DNA of 48,162 bases. It comes from Prevotellaceae bacterium UBA2744 (lineage in GTDB: Bacteria; Bacteroidota; Bacteroidia; Bacteroidales; Bacteroidaceae). This document shows positions 26,738 through 35,208 of this stretch, one piece after another. The notes under the pieces were generated by a model. That model ran no database searches, had not been told where the DNA came from, and was given only the letters and a program-made list of their open reading frames with translations. How positions within the stretch are numbered: position 1 is the first letter of the stretch; each line of letters starts with the position of its first letter. The translations under genes were made by a program, and so were the position numbers. Location: assembly GCA_002353575.1 (NCBI GenBank), contig DEJQ01000012.1:1-48162 (forward strand). The letters run 5' to 3'.

Positions 26738-28621
26738 TTAGTTTACATAGAAAGTTACTTCAACGTTGACTGCGTTGTTGCCGCGGCGGTATTGCATTGT
26801 TACGATGTGGCGGTCACCTGTCTGGCAGTTTTGCGGGTGGCATCCGAAATTCCAGCTGTATAGGTCATCGCTTTCGATATATACGTGTCCCTTGCCCCAT
26901 GAGTTGGTGTTGCCGTCTTCGTCGAACCATGCTCCGTACTCGCCGTTGGCTGTGTTGTTGCCTTCTTCGCCATTGGTGTCGAGTGCTACGAGACTCGTCG
27001 GTGCGCCTCCAAGGGCTGTGGTTATGTCGTTCTGGGTTATAGTTATCTTGCCCGACTGGGTGTAGCCATTGCTGAATGATACGGCCTGTGACTTCTGGAT
27101 TGTCTTCACCACATTCACCTCAAGCGGAACTATCTCGTTGTCGCCGGCGGGGTAGGCCGCAATGACTCCGTCGAGATAATTCTTGCGGTTCTTTATCCAG
27201 CGTTCCATCTTTCCCAGTTCTGTGGCTGGTTCGAAGGTAGTGGTGCTCCACCAATCAGAAACGACCAGCGGCCAGCGTTCCGTGTCTCTCTCGTATGCCC
27301 CCTCCTTGGCCAGTGCGTCGGCATACTTCTTTGTCTCTGCCCAGTTCTGTTCCACTACGGCAGTCGTGTGCTGCTGCCATGCCTCCTTGTATTGCTTTAC
27401 GAAGGTGGCATTGCCGAATAGTGAGAGCCAGAACTTGTTGATGCGGTATTCCGCGTTTGTATAGTTCACGGGGTCTGTGCCGTATATGAGTTCGCGGTAG
27501 TTGGAGAAGAAGGTGTGCCCTTCGTACATATTACTCCAGTCGAAATCGAAACCTGCATCCCAGTCCCACACCGGTCCGAAGGTGTACTTGCCGTCCTTGG
27601 CCTTGTGTACGTATATACTGCGTGGTGCGTCTATTTCGACGTTATAGAGAAATTCGTGCATCTGCAGTATGGATATGAATGAAGGTATGTCCATCAGTTC
27701 TTCGACCTTCGCTATGTCGCGTGTCTTGACGGCCTTCTCCAGCACGGCGAACTCGGCTTTGACGGAGTCGATCTGTTCTTTTGTGTAGCCCTCGGGCGAC
27801 TTGATGCACACAGGCAGCTTGAATATCTGCGACCAGAAGTTGTCGCCGTCGTCGGGTGAGAGGTCTGGTCCGTCATCCTGGTCGAAACTCATCAGCAGGC
27901 CGGTAGCTTCGTCCATCTCTATGCGGTTGGTCTTTATCTCGATTTTCTCTGTGAGTTGGTATAGTCCGATGTATTCGTGGTTCAGGAATACCTCCACATA
28001 GCGCGAGTGGTTGGTGTAGGGCATTCCCATGCTGCGTGCGGTTTCAAATGCAAAAGTGTTCATCATGTCTGTCACGTCGCGATAGTTTGCCAGCAGATTC
28101 CAGTTTTTGGCTTTCTCCAGTCCCAGCAGTTTCGACTTGGAGTCGAGTTTGAACTTATAGGGTTTCTTATCGTACCAGTCCCACGAAGAATTGCCGCGTC
28201 CGCGGATGCGGCCTGTGCCGCAAAAGTCGGAGTATTCGCCTTTGCCGTCGATGGTGATCAGACAGTTCAGCCATACGTCGCGGTCTTCGATATACTGCAT
28301 GTCATCAGTCAGTATGTTCATGACGAACGGTCGGTATTTGTTATGCCCCTTCTCTGTGTCCGACAGGCTCCGGGCAAAGCTGATACTGTCCAGTTCGTCG
28401 AGATAGAACGGAAAACTGAACGTCGAGCCGTCTTCCTTCGGGATTTCCGTGGTTATCAGTCCTTCGTTGTCCGACATGTCGGTCTTTACTCCCTGCTGCA
28501 TCTTGACGGGTATGGTGCAGTCAAGTCCGTTCTCGTCTGTGTGGTGCATCTTCATCCACTCCTGGGCTGCGGCTATCTGTGTTGCTGCCATCAGCATTAA
28601 GGAGAATGTCAAATTCTTCAT
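26738..28621 (-). CDS. Secreted CotH kinase-family protein
   Basis: 627 residues with a signal peptide (LMLMAATQIAAAQ) and no lipobox. The CotH marks are GTGRIRGRGNSSWDWYDKKPY, KFKLDSK, NWNLLANYRDVT, EVFLNHEYIGLYQLTEKIEI and GPVWDWDAGFDF; the last supplies the metal-binding aspartates. The C-terminal ~110 residues are beta-rich without a clear T9SS signal. It is convergent with the giant CotH gene, and the two share only the kinase-like core, which is also of a different subtype (RGRGNSSW here, GGNDTSARIKD there). A minus-strand TACTTTTG box at 28671-28678 may be its promoter. Confidence 0.85.
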   Translation of the reverse strand: MKNLTFSLMLMAATQIAAAQEWMKMHHTDENGLDCTIPVKMQQGVKTDMSDNEGLITTEIPKEDGSTFSFPFYLDELDSISFARSLSDTEKGHNKYRPFVMNILTDDMQYIEDRDVWLNCLITIDGKGEYSDFCGTGRIRGRGNSSWDWYDKKPYKFKLDSKSKLLGLEKAKNWNLLANYRDVTDMMNTFAFETARSMGMPYTNHSRYVEVFLNHEYIGLYQLTEKIEIKTNRIEMDEATGLLMSFDQDDGPDLSPDDGDNFWSQIFKLPVCIKSPEGYTKEQIDSVKAEFAVLEKAVKTRDIAKVEELMDIPSFISILQMHEFLYNVEIDAPRSIYVHKAKDGKYTFGPVWDWDAGFDFDWSNMYEGHTFFSNYRELIYGTDPVNYTNAEYRINKFWLSLFGNATFVKQYKEAWQQHTTAVVEQNWAETKKYADALAKEGAYERDTERWPLVVSDWWSTTTFEPATELGKMERWIKNRKNYLDGVIAAYPAGDNEIVPLEVNVVKTIQKSQAVSFSNGYTQSGKITITQNDITTALGGAPTSLVALDTNGEEGNNTANGEYGAWFDEDGNTNSWGKGHVYIESDDLYSWNFGCHPQNCQTGDRHIVTMQYRRGNNAVNVEVTFYVN

Positions 28622-28710
28622 GGCTTTCCTTCTTTATGTGTTTTTAAAGGTTTTGTAGTGATATCAGATGCAAAAGTACGAATAAAAAACAATATCCGTG
28701 CAAGTATGGA

Positions 28711-28742
28711 CAAAAAAGAAGTGCGCCACTTACGTAGCGCAC
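28711..28742 (-). terminator. Terminator of gdhA
   Basis: On the minus strand GTGCGCTACG with a matching GCGCAC arm is followed by TTCTTTTTTG. Confidence 0.75.
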
Positions 28743-28791
28743 GCCTTTCAAAAAATGAAGTAGTTATTATTAGATTATCGTGCTTCTGTTT

Positions 28792-30132
28792 TTATACGAT
28801 ACCCTGAGCCATCATTGCCTTGGCTACCTTGATGAAGCCTGCAACGTTTGCTCCCTTGACGTAGTTGATGTATCCGTCAGCTTCCTTACCGTATTTCACA
28901 CAGTTCTCGTGGATGTTCTCCATGATCCAGAGGAGCTTGGCATCTACTTCTTCTGAAGTCCATGACAGACGCTCTGAGTTCTGGCTCATTTCAAGACCTG
29001 ATACTGATACACCGCCGGCGTTAGAAGCCTTACCTGGAGAGTAGAGGAGCTTAGCTTCCTGGAATACCTTGATAGCAGCAGGAGTAGTAGGCATGTTAGC
29101 ACCTTCGCAGACTGCGATTACGCCATTAGCTACGAGAGCCTTAGCTGCCTCTTCGTTGATTTCGTTCTGAGTAGCACATGGAAGTGCAATCTGAGCGCCT
29201 TTCTCAAACCAAGGCTTAGCACCTTCTACATATTTAGCAGTTGGGTATTTGTCAACATATTCCTTGATACGTCCACGGTAAACGTTCTTCAGCTCCATGA
29301 TGTAGTCGAGCTTAGCACGGTCGATACCGTCTGGGTCATAGATGTAACCGTTGGAGTCAGACATTGTCATTGGAATACCGCCGAGCTGGAGAACCTTCTC
29401 TGCTGCGTACTGAGCTACGTTTCCTGCACCTGAGATGAGTACCTTCTTGCCTTCGATAGTGTCTCCCTTAGTCTTGAGCATAGCACGGAGGAAATATACA
29501 GTACCGTAACCTGTAGCCTCAGGACGGATGAGTGAACCACCGAATTCGAGACCCTTGCCAGTGAATGTACCGCTGTATTCACGAGTGAGCTTCTTGTACA
29601 TACCGAACATATAGCCTACCTCACGACCGCCTACGCCTATGTCACCTGCTGGTACGTCGATGTCTGGACCGATGTGACGGCCGAGTTCGAGCATGAATGC
29701 CTGGCAGAAACGCATTACTTCAGCATTGCTCTTTCCACGTGGAGAGAAGTCTGAACCACCCTTGCCACCACCCATTGGGAGTGTAGTCAGTGAGTTCTTG
29801 AAAGTCTGCTCGAATGCAAGGAACTTGAGGATTCCGAGGTTTACTGAGCTATGGAAACGGATACCGCCTTTGTACGGACCGATAGCGTTGTTGTGCTGTA
29901 CGCGGTAGCCCATGTTTGTCTGGATGTTGCCTTTGTCATCCATCCAAGTTACACGGAACTGATATACACGATCTGGAATGCAAAGACGTTCGATGAGGTT
30001 TACTTTGTCGAATTCAGGGTGCTTGTTGTACTCTTCTTCGATAGTACCGAGAACTTCTTCTACTGCCTGGTGATATTCAGGCTCGTTTGGAAAGCGACGT
30101 TTCAAGTCTTCCAATACTTTTTTTGCGTCCAT
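28792..30132 (-). CDS. gdhA: Glutamate dehydrogenase, NADP-type hexameric
   Basis: 446 residues, normal for the bacterial small GDH. VQHNNAIGPYKGGIRFH, the catalytic lysine in PMGGGKGGSDF, PAGDIGVGGREVGYMFGMYKK and the Rossmann segment ISGAGNVAQYAAEKV are all intact. It aminates 2-oxoglutarate with ammonium, the main ammonia-assimilating step in many Bacteroidales. Codon use is strongly biased, suggesting high expression. It is monocistronic with its own promoter and terminator. The NADP preference is inferred from family type. Confidence 0.94.
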   Translation of the reverse strand: MDAKKVLEDLKRRFPNEPEYHQAVEEVLGTIEEEYNKHPEFDKVNLIERLCIPDRVYQFRVTWMDDKGNIQTNMGYRVQHNNAIGPYKGGIRFHSSVNLGILKFLAFEQTFKNSLTTLPMGGGKGGSDFSPRGKSNAEVMRFCQAFMLELGRHIGPDIDVPAGDIGVGGREVGYMFGMYKKLTREYSGTFTGKGLEFGGSLIRPEATGYGTVYFLRAMLKTKGDTIEGKKVLISGAGNVAQYAAEKVLQLGGIPMTMSDSNGYIYDPDGIDRAKLDYIMELKNVYRGRIKEYVDKYPTAKYVEGAKPWFEKGAQIALPCATQNEINEEAAKALVANGVIAVCEGANMPTTPAAIKVFQEAKLLYSPGKASNAGGVSVSGLEMSQNSERLSWTSEEVDAKLLWIMENIHENCVKYGKEADGYINYVKGANVAGFIKVAKAMMAQGIV

Positions 30133-30196
30133 TTGATAATGTTGTTTTAAGTTGTTAAAATGATGTTTGAATTATATTTTCTCTCAATTTCCGCTG

Positions 30197-30227
30197 CAAA
30201 GTTATGGCATTATATTTAAACCTGCAA
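30197..30227 (-). promoter_or_regulatory. gdhA promoter
   Basis: On minus, TTG (30225-30227), 20 bases, TAACTTTG (30197-30204), leaving a leader of about 58 nt. The 341-bp gap to ettA holds only the two divergent promoters and a weak AAAGTAA/TTACTTT inverted repeat near 30246-30277. Confidence 0.7.
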
Positions 30228-30403
30228 GACTTTTGTGTAAAAAATAAAGTAAAACCATGAAAAAAGTTACTTTTATTTACAAAACGCGCAGTTTCTTTGA
30301 CTTTTTTCTGATTTTTGATGAGTTTTCAAGCATTTTGTTACTATTGTATTCGCGTGTGTTTGCGAAAACAATCGTAAAAGCACGGCTGCAAAACCTTCTC
30401 CGG

Positions 30404-30435
30404 TTGGGAAGTTTCGTGTGAAAATGCTATCTTTG
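30404..30435 (+). promoter_or_regulatory. ettA promoter
   Basis: TTG (30404-30406), 21 bases, TATCTTTG (30428-30435), 38 bp before the start codon. Confidence 0.65.
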
Positions 30436-30473
30436 CGCAAAACTTGGATAATAATAAATAATGTAAAGATAAT

Positions 30474-32168
30474 ATGGCGACAGTTGACGACAAGAAAGTA
30501 ATATTTTCGATGGTGGGCGTAAGCAAAACCATCCAGCAGAATCAGAAACAGATTCTGAAGAACATATACCTCTCCTTCTTCTATGGAGCTAAGATCGGTA
30601 TCGTGGGTCTGAACGGTGCAGGTAAATCTACGCTGATGAAGATCATTGCCGGACTCGACCAGCAATATCAGGGCGAGGTCGTGTGGGCTCCAGGCTACAG
30701 TGTGGGTTATCTGCCGCAGGACCCGCCGCTCGACGAGGAAAAGACAGTGAAGGAGAATGTGATGGAGGGTGTGCAGCAGGTCTATGACACGCTGAAGGAG
30801 TATGACGAGATTAACGATAAGTTCGGACTGCCGGAATATTATGAAGACCCTGACAAGATGGAGAAGCTCATGGCGCGTCAGGCTGAGTTGCAGGACATCA
30901 TCGACTCTACTGATGCCTGGAATATCGACTCGAAGCTGGAACGCGCTATGGATGCCCTGCACTGTCCGCCGGCGGATTGGTCGGTGAAGAACCTGTCGGG
31001 AGGCGAACGCCGCCGCGTGGCTCTCTGCCGCCTGCTACTGCAGAAACCCGATGTGCTCCTGCTCGACGAGCCTACCAACCACCTCGACGCCGAGAGCATC
31101 GACTGGCTGGAGCAGCACTTGCAGCAGTACGAGGGAACGGTGATTGCCGTCACCCACGACCGTTACTTCCTCGACGACGTGAGTGAGTGGATTCTGGAAC
31201 TCGACCGCGGCGAGGGTATCCCCTGGAAGGGTAACTACTCGAGCTGGCTGGAGCAGAAGTCGCAGCGTATGTCGCAGGAGGAAAAGACTGCATCGAAGCG
31301 GCGTAAGGCACTCGAACGCGAGCTGGAGTGGGTGCGCATGGCTCCGAAGGCGCGTCAGGCAAAGGGTAAGGCACGTCTGAACTCTTACGACAAGATGCTT
31401 AATCAGGAGCAGAAGGAGAAGGAGGAAAAACTCGAGATATTCATTCCGAATGGACCGCGCCTTGGCAACAGGGTCATTGAAGCGAAGCATGTGGCAAAGT
31501 CCTTTGGCGATAAGACTCTATACACCGACCTTAACTTCAACCTGCCCCCAAACGGCATCGTGGGCGTCATCGGGCCGAACGGAACGGGTAAGACTACTCT
31601 CTTCCGCCTCATCATGGGACTGGAAACACCCGATGCAGGCGAGTTTGAGGTGGGCGAGACCGTCAAGCTGGCATACGTCGATCAACAGCATAAGGACATC
31701 GACCCTGGGAAGACTGTGTACCAGACCGTGAGCGGCGGCAACGAGACTATCCGCATGGGCGGACGCGACGTCAACGTACGTGCCTACCTGAGCAAGTTCA
31801 ATTTCAGCGGTGCCGACCAGGAGAAACTCTGCGGTGTGCTCTCCGGAGGCGAGCGTAACCGACTACAGCTGGCTCTGGCACTGAAGCAGGAGGGTAATGT
31901 GCTACTTCTCGACGAACCGACTAACGACATCGACGTGAATACGCTGCGTGCCCTTGAGGAGGGTCTTGAGAACTTCGCCGGCTGTGCCGTTGTCATCAGC
32001 CACGACCGCTGGTTCCTCGACCGTATCTGTACCCACGTGCTGGCATTCGAGGGTGGTGGCGAGGTGTTCTACTTCGAGGGTAACTACACCGACTACGAGG
32101 TGAACAAGGCAAAGCGCCTGGGTCTGGAAGAACCCAAGCGCATAAAGTATCGCAAGCTGATGGATTGA
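30474..32168 (+). CDS. ettA: Energy-dependent translational throttle ATPase EttA (ABC-F)
   Basis: 564 residues, two ABC cassettes and no membrane segment. Walker A motifs are GLNGAGKST and GPNGTGKTT, signatures LSGGERRR and LSGGERNR, and Walker B LLLDEPTNHLD and LLLDEPTNDID. A charged linker between the cassettes (about residues 255-315) is the P-site tRNA interaction motif of ABC-F proteins. EttA binds the ribosomal E site and gates entry into elongation by ATP/ADP ratio. Alone in its transcript, ended by a strong terminator. Confidence 0.92.
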   Translation: MATVDDKKVIFSMVGVSKTIQQNQKQILKNIYLSFFYGAKIGIVGLNGAGKSTLMKIIAGLDQQYQGEVVWAPGYSVGYLPQDPPLDEEKTVKENVMEGVQQVYDTLKEYDEINDKFGLPEYYEDPDKMEKLMARQAELQDIIDSTDAWNIDSKLERAMDALHCPPADWSVKNLSGGERRRVALCRLLLQKPDVLLLDEPTNHLDAESIDWLEQHLQQYEGTVIAVTHDRYFLDDVSEWILELDRGEGIPWKGNYSSWLEQKSQRMSQEEKTASKRRKALERELEWVRMAPKARQAKGKARLNSYDKMLNQEQKEKEEKLEIFIPNGPRLGNRVIEAKHVAKSFGDKTLYTDLNFNLPPNGIVGVIGPNGTGKTTLFRLIMGLETPDAGEFEVGETVKLAYVDQQHKDIDPGKTVYQTVSGGNETIRMGGRDVNVRAYLSKFNFSGADQEKLCGVLSGGERNRLQLALALKQEGNVLLLDEPTNDIDVNTLRALEEGLENFAGCAVVISHDRWFLDRICTHVLAFEGGGEVFYFEGNYTDYEVNKAKRLGLEEPKRIKYRKLMD

Positions 32169-32191
32169 AAATAGAATGTGATAAGTGCAAC

Positions 32192-32228
32192 GAAGCCTCC
32201 CTGTGCAGGGAGGCTTCTGTGTTTTTTT
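32192..32228 (+). terminator. Terminator of ettA
   Basis: A near-perfect palindrome, GAAGCCTCCCTG-TG-CAGGGAGGCTTC, is followed by a T run reaching the stop of the convergent gene. Confidence 0.88.
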
Positions 32229-32229
32229 C

Positions 32230-33372
32230 TTATTCAATTGGTTTGCGGTAGCATCGGCGACGCTTCGGAATCGAGGGGTCCAGATGTTGCCATGCACCCA
32301 GATTCTTGAAGTTGTCTTCCAGGATGCAGTTCGTCTCTGCCCATTTGAATCCCATCTTCTGATAGACCGGAATCAGGTCGGTGAAGAGCAGTGCGTTAAC
32401 TCCGCGTCCCTGCCATTCGGGCAGTACGGCTATGAGCAGCAGTTCCACTCCGTCTTCGTGTTTGAACTTGAGCGACTTCAGCAGGTGGAACCATCCGAAG
32501 GGCAGCAGGTGTCCGCGTGCCTTCTGCAGTGCACGGGCTACCGATGGCATTGATATGCCTACGCAGACGAGTTCGTTGGTGTCGTCGGTTTCAATCAAAG
32601 TGATCATGTTGAAGTCGAGCAGCGGCATGAACGTCTTTACGAGTTCATCTATCTGCCGTTCTGTCATGCGCGAATATCCGTAGAGAGGGCTGTATGCCTC
32701 GTCGATGAGCTTGAAGATACGCTGTCCGTAGCCTCGGTCGAAGATATCCTTCTTGCCGTCCAGCTTCTTTATGTGCACCTTGTTGCGCTGCATCACTATC
32801 TTGCCTATCTTGGTGTATTTCTCGGGTACTACCTTGGGCACGTCCATGTGCAGTTCCACCCACTCGGCATCCTTCTTGAATCCCAGTTGCTCGATGAACT
32901 GGGGGTAGTAGGGGTAGTTGTAGAAAGTGTTCATCGTGCTCAGCTTATCGAATCCCTCGATGAGCATTCCCTCCTTATCCGTATCCTTGATGCCCATAGG
33001 ACCCTGTATGTGGTCCATGCCACGCTCCTTGCCCCACTGCTCCACGGCACTGATCAGTGCCCTGCACACCTCGATGTCTTCGATGAAGTCTATCCAGCCG
33101 AAGCGCACGTTCTTCGAGTTCCAGGTCTTGTTTGCCTTGTGGTTTATGATGGCAACCACTCGTCCGGCTATCTTTCCGTCCTTATATGCCAGGAACAGTT
33201 GCATATCGCTGAACTCGCAGCCCGGATTCTTCTTCGGGTTGAACGTATTCTTCAGGTCGAATGCCAAGTCGGGTACGGCATATGGGTTGTCCTTGTACAA
33301 CTCATAGTTGAACTCGATGAATCGGTCGAGATCTTTCTTTGTTTCGACTTTGCGTATTTCTATATTTGCCAT
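32230..33372 (-). CDS. GNAT-like N-acetyltransferase family protein (380 aa)
   Basis: 380 residues, cytoplasmic. The N-terminal half has an acyltransferase-like fold: FLAYKDGKIAGRVVAIIN, RFGWIDFIED and GPMGIKD. The C-terminal half has VLPEWQGRGVNALLF, whose QGRGVN resembles the pyrophosphate-binding loop of GNAT enzymes. It is a conserved Bacteroidetes protein type without a known substrate to my knowledge. A 12-bp gap follows the lipoprotein gene, so the two are likely co-transcribed. Confidence 0.7.
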   Translation of the reverse strand: MANIEIRKVETKKDLDRFIEFNYELYKDNPYAVPDLAFDLKNTFNPKKNPGCEFSDMQLFLAYKDGKIAGRVVAIINHKANKTWNSKNVRFGWIDFIEDIEVCRALISAVEQWGKERGMDHIQGPMGIKDTDKEGMLIEGFDKLSTMNTFYNYPYYPQFIEQLGFKKDAEWVELHMDVPKVVPEKYTKIGKIVMQRNKVHIKKLDGKKDIFDRGYGQRIFKLIDEAYSPLYGYSRMTERQIDELVKTFMPLLDFNMITLIETDDTNELVCVGISMPSVARALQKARGHLLPFGWFHLLKSLKFKHEDGVELLLIAVLPEWQGRGVNALLFTDLIPVYQKMGFKWAETNCILEDNFKNLGAWQHLDPSIPKRRRCYRKPIE

Positions 33373-33384
33373 AGCTAAAACATT

Positions 33385-34056
33385 TTATCTCATGTAAATG
33401 TTAATGGTTTCGCTCTGTGCGGTCTCATTGCCCGAAGCGATGCCGATGGTCAGCGGCACTGCGCGTCCGTCCTTGGCCTTGCGGCAGAAGATGCGGGCAG
33501 AGTACTTCACTTTCTGGTGTGGTTCCAGTGTAATGGTCAGCGGCGACGACACAGTCACGTATTTGCTCTTCTGCGTATCCAGCACGATGTCCACGCTGTA
33601 CAGTGTGCGTTCGCTTATGTTCTCAATGTAAGTCTCCACCTCGATGGTTTCGCCTTTCGATAGATACCCGTCGCCGTTGCCGTCGAAGTATGTTACCTCG
33701 GAAATGCGCACGGGCAGCCGGCTCGGAGCCGGGGCATACTCACGCTGCGGCTCGCTCTCCTCGTATTTCTCATACTGGCGCATCTCGGCATTCTCAGCAC
33801 TCTTCTGTATGGCTACACCCAGTGCTGCACCTACACCCATACCGATCAGACTGCCCAGAGCCGCACCACGTCCGCTGTAGTGATACCCCCAACGGCTATA
33901 GCCGCCTCCGGTCGAAGCTCCTATGGCACCGCCTATGTTGCTGCCTATGGCTGCCCCGGTGAGTCCTGCCAGTGCCTGCCCCGACGTCTGGCAGCTGCTC
34001 AGCATAGTCACAGCAGCCATGGACAGGGCTATTATGGTTGTGAGTCTATTCTTCAT
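33385..34056 (-). CDS. Glycine-zipper lipoprotein
   Basis: 223 residues. A lipoprotein signal peptide ends in MLSSCQ, giving a lipid-anchored cysteine at about residue 22. A glycine-zipper stretch follows (GLTGAAIGSNIGGAIGAST and AALGSLIGMGVGAALGVAI), then a charged linker and a beta-sandwich-like C-terminus with VTYFDGNGDGYLSKGE, an EF-hand-like Ca2+ loop. Probably envelope-located; function unknown. First gene of a two-gene unit. Confidence 0.8.
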   Translation of the reverse strand: MKNRLTTIIALSMAAVTMLSSCQTSGQALAGLTGAAIGSNIGGAIGASTGGGYSRWGYHYSGRGAALGSLIGMGVGAALGVAIQKSAENAEMRQYEKYEESEPQREYAPAPSRLPVRISEVTYFDGNGDGYLSKGETIEVETYIENISERTLYSVDIVLDTQKSKYVTVSSPLTITLEPHQKVKYSARIFCRKAKDGRAVPLTIGIASGNETAQSETINIYMR

Positions 34057-34114
34057 AATCTGTTGTTATTAAGAAAACACGACGCGAAATTACGAATAAA
34101 AATTTGAAAATGCC

Positions 34115-34122
34115 TATCTTTG
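34115..34122 (+). promoter_or_regulatory. purN -7 promoter element
   Basis: TATCTTTG lies 25 bp before the purN start. No matching -33 box was found at 19-21 bases, so only the -7 part is claimed. Confidence 0.45.
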
Positions 34123-34147
34123 CCGCACATTTATCCTTTTATAACAA

Positions 34148-34729
34148 ATGAAACGAATCAATATAGCCATTTTTGTGTCGGGAAGCGGAACCAACTGTGA
34201 GAATCTGATCAATTACTTCAGCGGATCGGCAGAGGTGAACTGCGCAATGGTGGTAAGCAATAAGTCCGATGCCTATGCCCTGGTCAGAGCCGGGCGTCTG
34301 GGTGTGCCCATTAGGGTGGTGAGCCGCGAACAGCTGAAAGACTCTTCTCTCGTCTTACCTCTGCTCCGCGAGTTCGGCATCGACTTCATCGTCCTGGCAG
34401 GTTTCCTGCCCCTCATCCCCGAATACCTGATTGATGCCTATCCCCGCCGCATCATAAATCTCCACCCTGCGCTCCTGCCCAAGTATGGCGGTAAGGGCAT
34501 GTGGGGACACCACGTACACGAAGCTGTCAAGGCGGCAGGTGAAACCGAGACCGGAATGACTGTTCACTGGGTCACTCCCATCTGCGACTCGGGCGAAATC
34601 ATAGCCCAATTCTCCACTCCGTTGCTGCCCACCGACACTGCCGATGACATAGCCGAGAAGGAGCATAAGCTCGAAATGGAGCACTTTCCCAAAGTCGTAG
34701 AGCAGGTCCTGCACCAGACATTCGGATAA
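34148..34729 (+). CDS. purN: Phosphoribosylglycinamide formyltransferase
   Basis: 193 residues, typical for PurN. IAIFVSGSGTNCENLI is the phosphate-binding start, INLHPALLPKYGGKGMWG holds the catalytic histidine, and VHWVTPICDSGEIIAQ holds the catalytic aspartate. It transfers a formyl group from 10-formyl-THF to glycinamide ribotide in purine synthesis. It marks the last housekeeping gene before the restriction-modification island. Confidence 0.94.
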   Translation: MKRINIAIFVSGSGTNCENLINYFSGSAEVNCAMVVSNKSDAYALVRAGRLGVPIRVVSREQLKDSSLVLPLLREFGIDFIVLAGFLPLIPEYLIDAYPRRIINLHPALLPKYGGKGMWGHHVHEAVKAAGETETGMTVHWVTPICDSGEIIAQFSTPLLPTDTADDIAEKEHKLEMEHFPKVVEQVLHQTFG

Positions 34730-34773
34730 CCCGTCCCTTGGCTCCAGACCTCAGACTCTTCCCTTTATTGAGC

Positions 34774-34880
34774 AGAAAAATTTGTTCCTGCGTGAGGAAA
34801 AAAGTGTTGTCTCGTGCAGCCACAAATTTTTCTCTTCTAACGGCACTGCAAAGGTAAAGTGAAGCCAGTGCGGTTTCCAA
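34774..34880 (-). ncRNA. Candidate small RNA or inverted-repeat element after purN
   Basis: On the minus strand TTG (34878-34880), 21 bases, TACCTTTG (34849-34856) forms a promoter-like pair with no gene to drive. About 15 bp downstream AGAAAAATTTGT begins a perfect 12-bp inverted repeat (34822-34833 with 34774-34785) enclosing CTGC...GCAG. The transcript would be short, or run antisense into the purN 3' end. It could equally be a multi-copy intergenic repeat. Confidence 0.35.
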
Positions 34881-35024
34881 CGAGTAACTAAGAATTTTTC
34901 TTCTTCTTCAATTGTCGGTTTTTTTATTTTCTTGCCGATGTCTCACTTTTAATAATGTAACCGATTGGTAATGTGTGTATTGACATGAAGGGTGTCTCGC
35001 CTGCCTTCATCCCGGTGTTCATCA

Positions 35025-35192
35025 TCAGATTAAGCCCAAATCAGCTAAAGCCTGATAAGGAATATGCCACCCGCTTTTAGGGGCTTTGTGAGCAGCGAGA
35101 GCACCTTTGTGTATAAGGTCGTAAATCTCCTGCATTGAAAGCCCCGTTAGCCGGGCCGTTTCTTTTGTACCTATGTATTTGTTCTGTGGCAT
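35025..35192 (-). CDS. Small excisionase-like helix-turn-helix protein (55 aa)
   Basis: The ATG at 35192 opens a 55-residue frame 16 bp after the res stop, on the same strand. YIGTKETARLTGLSMQEIYD resembles the winged-helix start of MerR/excisionase-type DNA-binding proteins, followed by LIHKGALAAHK and GWHIPYQAL, the usual recognition-wing and closing strand. It is probably the last cistron of the restriction-modification transcript. It may regulate the operon or be a leftover excisionase from acquisition. A small hairpin (ATGAAGG with CCTTCAT, 34985-35010) follows. Confidence 0.65.
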   Translation of the reverse strand: MPQNKYIGTKETARLTGLSMQEIYDLIHKGALAAHKAPKSGWHIPYQALADLGLI

Positions 35193-35208
35193 AACCAAAT
35201 GCAAACTA

